Source of the DNA: Chloroflexota bacterium
Lineage (GTDB): Bacteria > Chloroflexota > Anaerolineae > J036 > Brachytrichaceae
Direction: 5' to 3'
NCBI GenBank assembly: GCA_021813225.1
Contig: JAKALH010000209.1
Coordinates: forward strand, 1 to 5,716
DNA: 5,716 nt
Shown here: piece after piece, positions 1-5,575 of the stretch
How the letters are laid out: each line of letters starts with the position of its first letter
Position numbering within the stretch: position 1 is the stretch's first letter
Notes under the pieces: generated by a model
Told to the model about the DNA's origin: nothing
What the model saw: only the letters and a program-made list of their open reading frames with translations
Database searches by the model: none
Translations under genes and position numbers: made by a program

Positions 1-954
1 CCGCACCTGATTGACGATGTGCGAATCGCCCTTGCCGTCAAAGAAGTCGGCGACATTCTCCGCCACCATGCGGCGCATCCGCAACTGCGACTCCGGCGAG
101 TACCACGCGATATGCGGCGTGAGGACAAGATTAGGCGCGCGCAATAGCGGCGAATCAGGCGGGAGCGGCTCGGTCGACTGCACGTCGGCGGCGGCGGCGC
201 TGATCAGCCTCTTTTGCAGCGCCTCGATCAGCGCAGCGGTATCGACCACCGGCCCGCGCGCGGTGTTGATCAGGATGGCGTCGCGTTTCATCCGGGCGAA
301 CTCGGCGGCGCCCATCATCCCGCGCGTGCCGGCGGTGAGCGGCACGTGCAGCGTCACCACGTCGGCCTGCGCCAGCAGCTCGTCCAGCGACTGTGTGAAG
401 ACGGCGCGCACGCCCGGCAGCGGCATCGGCGCGGGGTCGTACACCAGCACGTCCATACCCAGCGCAGCGGCGCGCCAGGCGACGGCATGCCCGATGCGCC
501 CGAAGCCGACGATGCCCATCCTGCGTCCCGCCACCGTGCGCACGCCGTAGCGTTCGGTGATCCAGCCGCCCTGCCGCACAGCGCGGTCGTGCGCCACCAC
601 CCCGCGCGTCAGCGAGAACATCAGCGCGATGGCGTGCTCGGCCACCTCGTCCATGCAGTAATCGGGCACGTTCATCACCGCCACGTTGCGCGCGGTGGCG
701 GCGGGAACGTCGATGGTGTCGTAGCCCACGCCGTAGCGACTGACCACGCGCACCTCGGGCAGGGCATCGAAGATGCGCGGCGTGATGTGGGCGGTCTCCA
801 GCAGCAGCCCGACGGCGCCTTTGCCCGCGGCGATGATTTCGTCCTCGGTGTGGGCGTGATGGTAACTGACTTCGTACCCGCGCGGTTCCAGCGCGGCGCG
901 CTCGATATCGGCATTGCCGAAAATGCTTTCCAGTATCGCGACTCGTTTGCTCAT
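1..954 (-). CDS. CtBP-type D-2-hydroxyacid dehydrogenase (NAD-dependent), 3' end cut by window edge
   Basis: A cytoplasmic NAD(H)-dependent dehydrogenase that interconverts a 2-keto acid and a D-2-hydroxy acid. Starting at ATG 954 it reads 318 codons without a stop to base 1. Family members run about 310-330 residues, so only a few codons are missing. The N-terminus (MSKRVAILESIFGNADIERA) and overall pattern match C-terminal-binding-protein-like dehydrogenases rather than SerA. The Rossmann glycine motif is G150-F-G-R-I-G155. The catalytic triad is visible as R233 (NTARG), E262 (DVQSTEP) and H281 (TPHIAWYS). W284 sits three residues after the histidine, where human CtBP carries its substrate-pocket tryptophan. 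The start is supported by AAGGA five bases upstream of the ATG. The gene follows ridA by 45 nt and is probably cotranscribed with it. The family is secure; the substrate is unknown, and glyoxylate/hydroxypyruvate or a hydrophobic 2-keto acid are both possible. Confidence 0.93.
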   Translation of the reverse strand, partial: MSKRVAILESIFGNADIERAALEPRGYEVSYHHAHTEDEIIAAGKGAVGLLLETAHITPRIFDALPEVRVVSRYGVGYDTIDVPAATARNVAVMNVPDYCMDEVAEHAIALMFSLTRGVVAHDRAVRQGGWITERYGVRTVAGRRMGIVGFGRIGHAVAWRAAALGMDVLVYDPAPMPLPGVRAVFTQSLDELLAQADVVTLHVPLTAGTRGMMGAAEFARMKRDAILINTARGPVVDTAALIEALQKRLISAAAADVQSTEPLPPDSPLLRAPNLVLTPHIAWYSPESQLRMRRMVAENVADFFDGKGDSHIVNQVR

Positions 955-999
955 GTTAGTCCTTGATTCACGGACGCGCACGGTTGCAGTGGCGCTGCG

Positions 1000-1383
1000 T
1001 TACGGCAGCGCGGCGATGGCTTCGATCTCCACCAGTGCATTGCGCGGGAGTCGGGCGACCTCGACCGTCGAGCGGCCGGGCGGGTTCTGCGTGAAGTACG
1101 TGCCGTACACGGCATTCATGGCCGCGAAGTCGCCCATGCTCTGCAGGAACACAGTGGTCTTCACCACGTGCGCCAGGTCGGTGCCGGCGGCCTGCAGCAC
1201 CGCGCTGAGGTTCCGCAGCACCTGGTGCGTCTGCGCCTCGACGCCGCCCTCGACGACGTTGCCGCTGGCGGGGTCGAGCGGAATCTGCCCGGAGCAGAAG
1301 GCGAAACCATTGGCGACAATCGCCTGCGAATACGGCCCGATGGCCTTCGGCGCGGAATCGGTCTGTACGACTTGACGTGACAT
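1000..1383 (-). CDS. ridA: RidA-family enamine/imine deaminase
   Basis: A small cytoplasmic enzyme (127 residues, the usual size) of the YjgF/YER057c/UK114 fold, expected to form trimers. RidA hydrolyses reactive enamine/imine intermediates released by PLP enzymes to 2-keto acids plus ammonia. Hallmarks are IGPYSQA (residues 15-21), SGQIPLDP (31-38) and RSTVEVARLP (104-113). R104 and E119 (in VEIEAIA) correspond to E. coli RidA R105 and E120, so this looks like an active archetypal RidA rather than an inactive paralogue. ATG 1383 is chosen because AGGAG at 1396-1392 lies eight bases upstream. The in-frame GTG at 1392 overlaps that ribosome binding site and would add three residues outside the family's usual start. 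The RBS GGAG sits in the loop of a tiny CTCA/TGAG stem. It lies between the membrane peptide and the hydroxyacid dehydrogenase, whose keto-acid chemistry fits. The symbol is a family-level assignment. Confidence 0.95.
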   Translation of the reverse strand: MSRQVVQTDSAPKAIGPYSQAIVANGFAFCSGQIPLDPASGNVVEGGVEAQTHQVLRNLSAVLQAAGTDLAHVVKTTVFLQSMGDFAAMNAVYGTYFTQNPPGRSTVEVARLPRNALVEIEAIAALP

Positions 1384-1479
1384 TCGGCTCACTCCTGAGG
1401 AAAAGATAAGCTCGTTCCTATGACGGATGGCACCGGCTCACAGCGGGCTTTGTGTGTCATCCGCGGTCAACAGTCTGGT

Positions 1480-1528
1480 GCAGGCTCAGCGCCCCGCTGT
1501 CGGCGTGGCAACCAGCGGGGCAGCCTGC
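1480..1528 (-). other. Long RNA hairpin overlapping the membrane-peptide stop codon
   Basis: In the minus-strand RNA, a perfect 9-bp stem (GCCCCGCTG at 1521-1513 with CAGCGGGGC at 1499-1491) closes a 13-nt loop. Beyond a 4-nt bulge (1490-1487), seven more pairs form between GCAGGCT (1528-1522) and AGCCTGC (1486-1480). The structure covers the last codons and stop of the 57-aa gene. No U-tract follows, so it is not a canonical intrinsic terminator. It could be a processing or stabilising element between the peptide gene and ridA, or a chance product of GC-rich sequence. Confidence 0.5.
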
Positions 1529-1659
1529 TGCGACGTATCGGCAGTTTGCGCCGTCGGCGAGAACGACACGATGGCGCTGATGACCATGCTGAGTATCAGC
1601 ATGATGGTGACGATATACAGCACCATGCGGTTGCGCCGGGACAGATTCTTCATGCTCAT
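1486..1659 (-). CDS. Small single-pass membrane peptide, 57 aa, unknown function
   Basis: Translation from ATG 1659 to TGA 1488-1486 gives 57 residues beginning MSMKNLSRRNRMVLYIV. A basic N-terminus (K4, R8, R9, R11) precedes a clear hydrophobic segment at about residues 12-33. An Ala/Thr/Pro/Gln-rich polar tail with no cysteine follows (SPTAQTADTSQQAAP, ending VATPTAGR). By the positive-inside rule the N-terminus should be cytoplasmic and the tail outside. There is no lipobox, so it is not a lipoprotein. It starts 26 nt after the SIS gene stop, in the same direction, with only a weak AGAG five bases ahead, so translation may be coupled to the upstream gene. The tail resembles the linker of the binding lipoprotein in this window, which suggests a similar cell-surface setting. 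I recognise no family and assign no function. The TM/tail organisation and intergenic placement argue that it is real, but its shortness leaves doubt. Confidence 0.66.
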   Translation of the reverse strand: MSMKNLSRRNRMVLYIVTIMLILSMVISAIVSFSPTAQTADTSQQAAPLVATPTAGR

Positions 1660-1685
1660 AGCGGCTCTATTATCCCGTATTTCGC

Positions 1686-2423
1686 TTACAGGTAGAAGAT
1701 GCGCGCGGCGTTCTCGGCCAGCATGCGGTCGTTATAGGCCGCGCCGCCTTCGATGTTGCCCGACAGGTAGATGGGCGGCGTGATGCCGCGCGCGACCAGC
1801 CGCTCGATCGTTTCCGCCATCAGCGCGTGCATCAGCGCCACGCCGGACACGCCCGACACCGGCGTGAATTTCTGCGGCACCCCTTCGAGAGTCAGCGAGG
1901 CATCGCCGGGCGGCACCAGGTTATCGATGACGATGTCCGCTACGTCAATCAGTTTCCTGCCCTGTTTGTTGCGCGGCGTCACCGAGTCGGAGAAAGCCCG
2001 CGATGTGACGCCGATGACCAGCGCGCCCAGCGCCCTGGCCTTCAATGCGGCCTCGACCGGCGCCGCGTTGCGCCCGGACACGGAGATCAGGATCAACACG
2101 TCGCCGGCTTTGATGGGCGCACCGGCCAGCGCGATGTCGCCGTAGCCTTCCAGTTGCTCCATCTTCGATGTGAGGGTGGGCGGGTGCAGTTCCAGCAGCA
2201 GGCCGGGCGCGATGATGGGATTCAACAGCATCAGCCCGCCGGCGCGGTAGTAGATGTCCAGAATCGGCAGCAGCGAGTGGTTGCAGCCGAAGCCGAACAG
2301 CGAATGCCCCTGCGCGATGGCCGCGGCGATGGCCTCCGCCGCGCGCTCGATATTGGGGGTCTGCTTCTCGATCAGTTCGCCCAGCAGGGCCTGCATGTTC
2401 TGGAGATAAGTTTTTGCCAGCAC
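1686..2423 (-). CDS. SIS-domain sugar-phosphate-binding protein (UPF0309-like)
   Basis: A cytoplasmic protein of 245 residues built on one sugar isomerase (SIS) domain, resembling the UPF0309 group. SIS domains bind phosphosugars and either isomerise them or sense them. Visible motifs, numbered from the chosen start, are a glycine loop FGFGCNHS (43-50), YYRAGG (58-63), the phosphate-loop signature ISVSGRN (113-119), VADIVIDN (161-168) with PPGDA after it, and a C-terminal SGNIEGG. The first loop reads CNHS where I expect a GHSH-like string, which may change the pocket. I chose GTG 2423 because GGAG lies nine bases upstream and the protein then begins MLAKTYLQN, like its relatives. ATG 2459 would add 12 Arg/Thr-rich residues and has no SD. 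The gene lies 96 nt after the oxidoreductase, or 60 nt if ATG 2459 is used, and is probably cotranscribed with it. An amino-sugar or sugar-phosphate substrate is inferred only from family and context. Confidence 0.9.
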   Translation of the reverse strand: MLAKTYLQNMQALLGELIEKQTPNIERAAEAIAAAIAQGHSLFGFGCNHSLLPILDIYYRAGGLMLLNPIIAPGLLLELHPPTLTSKMEQLEGYGDIALAGAPIKAGDVLILISVSGRNAAPVEAALKARALGALVIGVTSRAFSDSVTPRNKQGRKLIDVADIVIDNLVPPGDASLTLEGVPQKFTPVSGVSGVALMHALMAETIERLVARGITPPIYLSGNIEGGAAYNDRMLAENAARIFYL

Positions 2424-2432
2424 CGTCGTTCG

Positions 2433-2436
2433 CTCC
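2433..2436 (-). promoter_or_regulatory. GGAG ribosome binding site deciding the SIS gene start
   Basis: GGAG on the minus strand at 2436-2433, within ACGGAGCGAACGACG, lies nine bases before GTG 2423. No SD-like sequence precedes the in-frame ATG at 2459. This site therefore favours the shorter GTG-initiated protein. Confidence 0.5.
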
Positions 2437-2519
2437 GTCCGTCGGATTGTGTTACGCATGATTGTAATGCGCGGCGATGATGGGGATTAGTCCCATGTCA
2501 CTCGGCTGCGGCCGACGCC

Positions 2520-3797
2520 TTAGTCAGTTGAACGGTAGGCGTTCATATCCATCGTGCGCAGCGCATGGCGGGACTCCTCCGCCGCGAAAGCCATCAGGTG
2601 GCTTTCCAGCGAGGCGCGCGCGCTGGTCTGGTGCGGCACAGCTTCGCCGCGCAGCGTGCGTACGAAGGCGTTCATCAGTCCTTCGTCGCCGCCGCCGTGA
2701 CCGCTCGCGCCGGCCTGCGGATGGATCACCTCGACGTTGTTGCCGCCGTGGTCGTGGATGCGGAACTCGTGCGGGCGGCCGTCCGAAAAGTCGCCGTACA
2801 GCGTGGCGCGCGTGCCGTCCCAGCGCATGGTGCGCCCTTCGGTGTCGGAGTGCCCGTGCATGGTGAAGGTCACCGTGACATCCGAAGGGAACTGCATGGT
2901 GATGACCTGATGGTCGACCACGTTGTTGTCGCAGCGATAGACGCAGCGGCCGTACGGGCTGGTCTGCAGTTTGCGCCAGCGCTCCTGCGCGGTCTCGCCG
3001 CCGCCCAGCGCCGTCACGATCCACTCGGAGCGCGCCGGGATGCCCTGCAGCGCCCCGTACAGGCGCGGCGCGTACCACGGGCAGGCTGCCTCGACCGGGC
3101 AGCCGTCCGTGCAGCGCAGCGGCGCACCGTCCGGCGCGTTCCCGGCGCGGTAATGCGTCAGCGCGCCACAGGAATTCAGCGATGCCACCGGTTCATCCAT
3201 GATCCACGACAGGATATCCAGGTCGTGGCAGCACTTCGCCAGAATCATCGGGCTGGACAACCCTTCGTTGCGCCAGTTGCCGCGCACGAAGCTGTGCGAC
3301 ATGTGCCAGTACGACACATTCTCGCGATGGTCGACGGTGATGATGCGCCCCAGCCGATCCGATCGCACGATGTCGTACAGGGTGGAGAAGAACGCCGTGA
3401 AGCGCAGCACGTGGCAGATCTGCAGCACACGCCCCAGCGACTCGGCGGTCTGCACCAGCCCGACACATTCGTCTTTCGCCGGCGCGATAGGCTTTTCCAG
3501 CAGCACGTCGTAGCCGGCGCGCAGCGCCGCCAGGGTGGAGTCGTAATGCAGCTTATCCTGCGTGCAGTTGATGACCGCGCGCGCCTGCGGCGCTGCGGCC
3601 AGTGCGTCCTGCCAGGTGCGGTACTGGCGCTGTACAGGTATCTGATGCGCCCGCGCGAAGCGCGCGCGGCGCTCGTCGTCGGGTTCGGCCACGGCGACGA
3701 TGCGGATCTCATCGGGGTGTTCCAGCGCGTATGGGCCGTAAGCGTACATCCCGCGCCCGCCGGCGCCCAGCAGCAGGGCTGTAATCGGTTCAGACAT
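2520..3797 (-). CDS. Gfo/Idh/MocA-family NAD(P)-dependent oxidoreductase
   Basis: A 425-residue cytoplasmic enzyme of the glucose-fructose oxidoreductase/inositol dehydrogenase/MocA family, typically oxidising or epimerising a sugar, inositol or sugar-derivative hydroxyl. The N-terminal Rossmann fold shows G11-A-G-G-R-G16 and VAVAEPD at its beta-2 end. The signature EKPIA (101-105) contributes the conserved lysine K102. The C-terminal substrate domain carries AKCCHDLDIL (187-196), where H191 and D192/D194 occupy the usual catalytic region. A cysteine-rich insert follows: C229, C233 and C239 in RCTDGCPVEAACP, with C285 and C289 further on in GRCVYRCDN. The C-terminal GHGGGDEGLM (367-376) is typical of this subgroup. 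The start ATG 3797 begins directly with the Rossmann strand; the nearest SD, AGGA, is 13 bases away, so initiation may be weak. It is the first gene after a terminator and a TATAAT box and probably heads a five-gene unit. The substrate is unknown. Confidence 0.94.
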   Translation of the reverse strand: MSEPITALLLGAGGRGMYAYGPYALEHPDEIRIVAVAEPDDERRARFARAHQIPVQRQYRTWQDALAAAPQARAVINCTQDKLHYDSTLAALRAGYDVLLEKPIAPAKDECVGLVQTAESLGRVLQICHVLRFTAFFSTLYDIVRSDRLGRIITVDHRENVSYWHMSHSFVRGNWRNEGLSSPMILAKCCHDLDILSWIMDEPVASLNSCGALTHYRAGNAPDGAPLRCTDGCPVEAACPWYAPRLYGALQGIPARSEWIVTALGGGETAQERWRKLQTSPYGRCVYRCDNNVVDHQVITMQFPSDVTVTFTMHGHSDTEGRTMRWDGTRATLYGDFSDGRPHEFRIHDHGGNNVEVIHPQAGASGHGGGDEGLMNAFVRTLRGEAVPHQTSARASLESHLMAFAAEESRHALRTMDMNAYRSTD

Positions 3798-3847
3798 GGT
3801 TGATTGCGCGTCCTGTGAATTGGATTGATCTTCGTCGATCGCCTTTC

Positions 3848-3853
3848 ATTATA
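3848..3853 (-). promoter_or_regulatory. Candidate -10 box (TATAAT) of the catabolic operon
   Basis: The minus strand reads CCCTATAATGAAAG, a perfect sigma-70-type -10 hexamer. Transcription would start near 3841, leaving about 43 nt of leader before the oxidoreductase ATG. At a 17-nt spacer the -35 position (3876-3871) is GC-rich and unlike TTGACA, so the promoter may need an activator. Its place between a terminator and the next gene supports it; the missing -35 weakens it. Confidence 0.55.
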
Positions 3854-3860
3854 GGGAGAA

Positions 3861-3878
3861 CCGGCGAATGCGCGCCGG
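3861..3878. promoter_or_regulatory. Inverted repeat at the -35/spacer region, candidate operator
   Basis: CCGGCG at 3861-3866 and CGCCGG at 3873-3878 are perfect 6-bp inverted arms around AATGCG. The element begins seven bases upstream of the TATAAT box and covers the spacer and -35 position. A regulator bound there would contact or block RNA polymerase. I found no regulator gene in the window and do not recognise the motif as belonging to a named family. It could also fold as an RNA hairpin in terminator read-through transcripts. Confidence 0.4.
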
Positions 3879-3880
3879 AC

Positions 3881-3912
3881 GAACAAACCCCCGCCTTCAC
3901 CGGGCGGGGGCT
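3881..3912 (-). terminator. Rho-independent terminator after the binding-protein gene
   Basis: Read on the minus strand, CCCCCGCC (3910-3903) pairs perfectly with GGCGGGGG (3895-3888) around a 7-nt loop, extended by one G-T and one A-T pair. TTTGTTC follows at 3887-3881. It lies about 60 nt after the binding-protein stop at 3971 and before the next promoter-like sequence, so it should end most transport transcripts. Confidence 0.85.
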
Positions 3913-3970
3913 GTCTGTCTCCAGTGCGGCCGGGCTGCGGGATGCAGCTAGGCGTCTCATGCGGATGCGC

Positions 3971-5434
3971 TTACTTCTTGGGAGCGTTCTCGGCCAGCAG
4001 GGCGTTGGCCTTCTTGACGGCAGCGTCCAGCGCAGCCTTCGGATCGCCGTCACCCTTCACGCCCACCTTGGTGACCATGTCCTGGATCAGCGAGCGCACG
4101 GGGTCATACCCGGCCACCGGCGCTTCCACCGCGCCGTACTGAATCCACTTGTACAGGTCGCCATAAGCGGCTGCGGCTGCGGGGAACTTGGCGAAGCTCT
4201 TGGACGCCTTGACGTTGTCGATGGCGGTCTGTGCGGCGCTCTGGCGCACAGCCATGTAGTTCGAGGTCGTGGCCCAGGCAGCCGTATTGGCCTTCTCGGT
4301 GAAGAACTTCATGAACAGCCACGCGCCCAGTTCCTGCTCCGGAGTGGTCTTCAGCACCGACCACGACGCGCCGTACAGGTCCACCTTCGGATTGGCCGGG
4401 TCAGCCTGCGGGTGCATGCTGATGGTCCACTTGAAGGGCTTGTCCAGCTTGTTGATGGTGCTGGCGTAGAACGGCAGGCCCGAACTGGACGCCGTCACGA
4501 AGAGCAGCTTGCCATTGGCGAAGCGGTTCTGCTCGCCATAGGCTTCGCTCTTGGGCAGCTCGACGGCGCAGCCGTTCTTGAACATGCGCTGAATCATCGT
4601 CAGCGCATCGATACCCGCCTGGTTGTTGAAGTCGTAGGCCGAGCCGTCCGGCTTCATCAGTTCGCCGCCGAAGGCGAACACCAGCGAGGCGAAGTCGCTC
4701 GCGTCGTTCTTCCAGATCCAGCCGTAGGTCTGCTTGGTCTTATCGGAGGCTTTGCAGGCCAGGGTCTCGAACTCCTTGAGGGTCTTGGGCGGCTCGGTGG
4801 CGCCGAGCTGCTTCAGCCAGTCCAGGTTGGTGTACAGCACTTCCATGGAGCGCTGGGTGGGCCAGCCGAGGATTTCGTTGTTGAACTGCGGCGCCTTGTC
4901 GCTCTGCAGGAAGTAGGGGTAGAAGTCCTTCAGGTCGTCGGCGCTCAGGCCGTACTTCTTGCTCTGGATGAACGGGGTCAGGTCGACCATGACGTTCTGA
5001 GCGCGGTAGGTGGCCGCCTGGTTCTGATAGGCAATCGTCAGCGCGGGCAGGTCGCCGCCGCCCTGGATGGTCGCGTTGATCTTGTTGTACATGTCCTGGT
5101 AGCCGGCGCCGGCCTGTTCCAGTTTGACCGTGATGCCGTACGGGTTCTTGGTGTTGAAGTCGTTGGCGATCTCCAGCACCTTGGTAACCTGCGAGCCGGA
5201 ATAGCGATGCCAGAACAGCACCTGCACCTTCTTGCCGGTCAGGTCGAGCGAGTCGACTTCGGCGGCGGTCTTGGGCGGGTTGTTGACCTGCGCCGCGGCC
5301 GGTGCGGCGGTGGCCGCAGGCGCAGCCGTCGCGGCCGGCGCGCTGGTGGGCGCGGCGGTCGGCGCTGCCGTGCCGCACGCTGCCAGCACAATCGCCGCGG
5401 CAACAGTAAAGGGTACGAGCTTACGGACGTTCAT
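3971..5434 (-). CDS. ABC transporter sugar-binding lipoprotein (extracellular solute-binding family 1)
   Basis: A 487-residue membrane-anchored receptor that captures a sugar or similar solute outside the cell and delivers it to an ABC permease pair. The signal peptide (MNVRKLVPFTVAAAIVLAAC) ends in a lipobox L17-A-A-C20, so C20 should be lipidated. Residues 21-49 are an Ala/Pro/Thr linker with repeated TAAP/PAATAA units that tethers the folded domain to the membrane. The binding fold starts with VQVLFWHRYSG (70-80) and includes LEIANDFNTKNPYGITV, GGDLPALTIAY (126-136) and a GASWSV/AWLFMKFFTE region (355-380), as in UgpB/MalE-type proteins. C227 and C289 are the only cysteines in the folded domain and could form a disulfide. 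ATG 5434 has a strong AGGAGGAG eight bases upstream. The gene follows a permease by 141 nt and is followed by an intrinsic terminator. The ligand cannot be read from the sequence. Confidence 0.96.
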   Translation of the reverse strand: MNVRKLVPFTVAAAIVLAACGTAAPTAAPTSAPAATAAPAATAAPAAAQVNNPPKTAAEVDSLDLTGKKVQVLFWHRYSGSQVTKVLEIANDFNTKNPYGITVKLEQAGAGYQDMYNKINATIQGGGDLPALTIAYQNQAATYRAQNVMVDLTPFIQSKKYGLSADDLKDFYPYFLQSDKAPQFNNEILGWPTQRSMEVLYTNLDWLKQLGATEPPKTLKEFETLACKASDKTKQTYGWIWKNDASDFASLVFAFGGELMKPDGSAYDFNNQAGIDALTMIQRMFKNGCAVELPKSEAYGEQNRFANGKLLFVTASSSGLPFYASTINKLDKPFKWTISMHPQADPANPKVDLYGASWSVLKTTPEQELGAWLFMKFFTEKANTAAWATTSNYMAVRQSAAQTAIDNVKASKSFAKFPAAAAAYGDLYKWIQYGAVEAPVAGYDPVRSLIQDMVTKVGVKGDGDPKAALDAAVKKANALLAENAPKK

Positions 5435-5482
5435 TGGGAAATCTCCTCCTGTTCAGAAATGCTTGCTTCCAATTGGTCGTCG

Positions 5483-5533
5483 TCATTGAGTGCTGCGATC
5501 TTCTGGTTCGTTTGATTTTCTGCGTTCGTTCAC
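5483..5533 (-). other. Possible 16-codon leader ORF at an orphan Shine-Dalgarno
   Basis: A GTG at 5533, embedded in AGGAGGTGA, opens a 16-codon frame (MNERRKSNEPEDRSTQ) ending at TGA 5485-5483, between the permease and the binding-protein gene. AGGA in CAGGACAGGAG lies six bases before the GTG and might serve it. The peptide is hydrophilic with no repeated regulatory codon, so it is a weak candidate for a leader peptide. Confidence 0.15.
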
Positions 5534-5538
5534 CTCCT
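5530..5538 (-). promoter_or_regulatory. Perfect Shine-Dalgarno sequence with no properly spaced start codon
   Basis: The minus strand carries AGGAGGTGA, a nine-base complement to the 16S rRNA 3' end. No ATG, GTG or TTG follows within 5-13 bases, and the binding-protein ATG is about 95 nt downstream with its own strong site. It may be a ribosome standby site, a remnant start, or part of a short leader ORF. Confidence 0.45.
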
Positions 5539-5546
5539 GTCCTGAT

Positions 5547-5552
5547 ATTATC
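5547..5552 (-). promoter_or_regulatory. Weak -10-like box (GATAAT) before the binding-protein gene
   Basis: GATAAT on the minus strand matches five of six bases of the sigma-70 -10 consensus. It could give the binding protein a transcript separate from the permease. No -35-like hexamer is found 16-18 bases upstream, so the call is tentative. Confidence 0.2.
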
Positions 5553-5575
5553 TTCCGAGCCTGCCGTACGGGGGG

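Noticed and set aside
214..966. 250-codon open frame on the plus strand
   Set aside because: It is antisense to the hydroxyacid dehydrogenase, whose catalytic triad and Rossmann motif are intact in the minus-strand frame.
1384..1392. GTG at 1392 as the RidA start
   Set aside because: It overlaps the AGGAG that is correctly spaced for ATG 1383 and adds three residues beyond the family's normal N-terminus.
1393..1485. Possible promoter for ridA (TTGACC at about 1466-1471)
   Set aside because: No -10-like hexamer is found at 16-18 bases, so a separate ridA promoter is not supported.
2424..2459. ATG 2459 as the SIS protein start
   Set aside because: No Shine-Dalgarno precedes it and the added 12 residues are Arg/Thr-rich and unlike relatives; it remains possible, so it is noted in the gene entry.
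2502..2515. TCGGC/GCCGA hairpin just after the oxidoreductase stop
   Set aside because: A five-base stem without a following U-tract does not support a terminator; the downstream SIS gene is probably cotranscribed.
2565..3803. 412-codon open frame on the plus strand
   Set aside because: It is antisense to the Gfo/Idh/MocA gene, which has all family motifs; the plus-strand product looks like a compositional shadow.
3800..5515. 571-codon open frame on the plus strand
   Set aside because: It lies antisense to the clearly identified binding lipoprotein, is rich in Arg/Gly/His without recognisable motifs, and is explained by the high third-position GC of the real gene.
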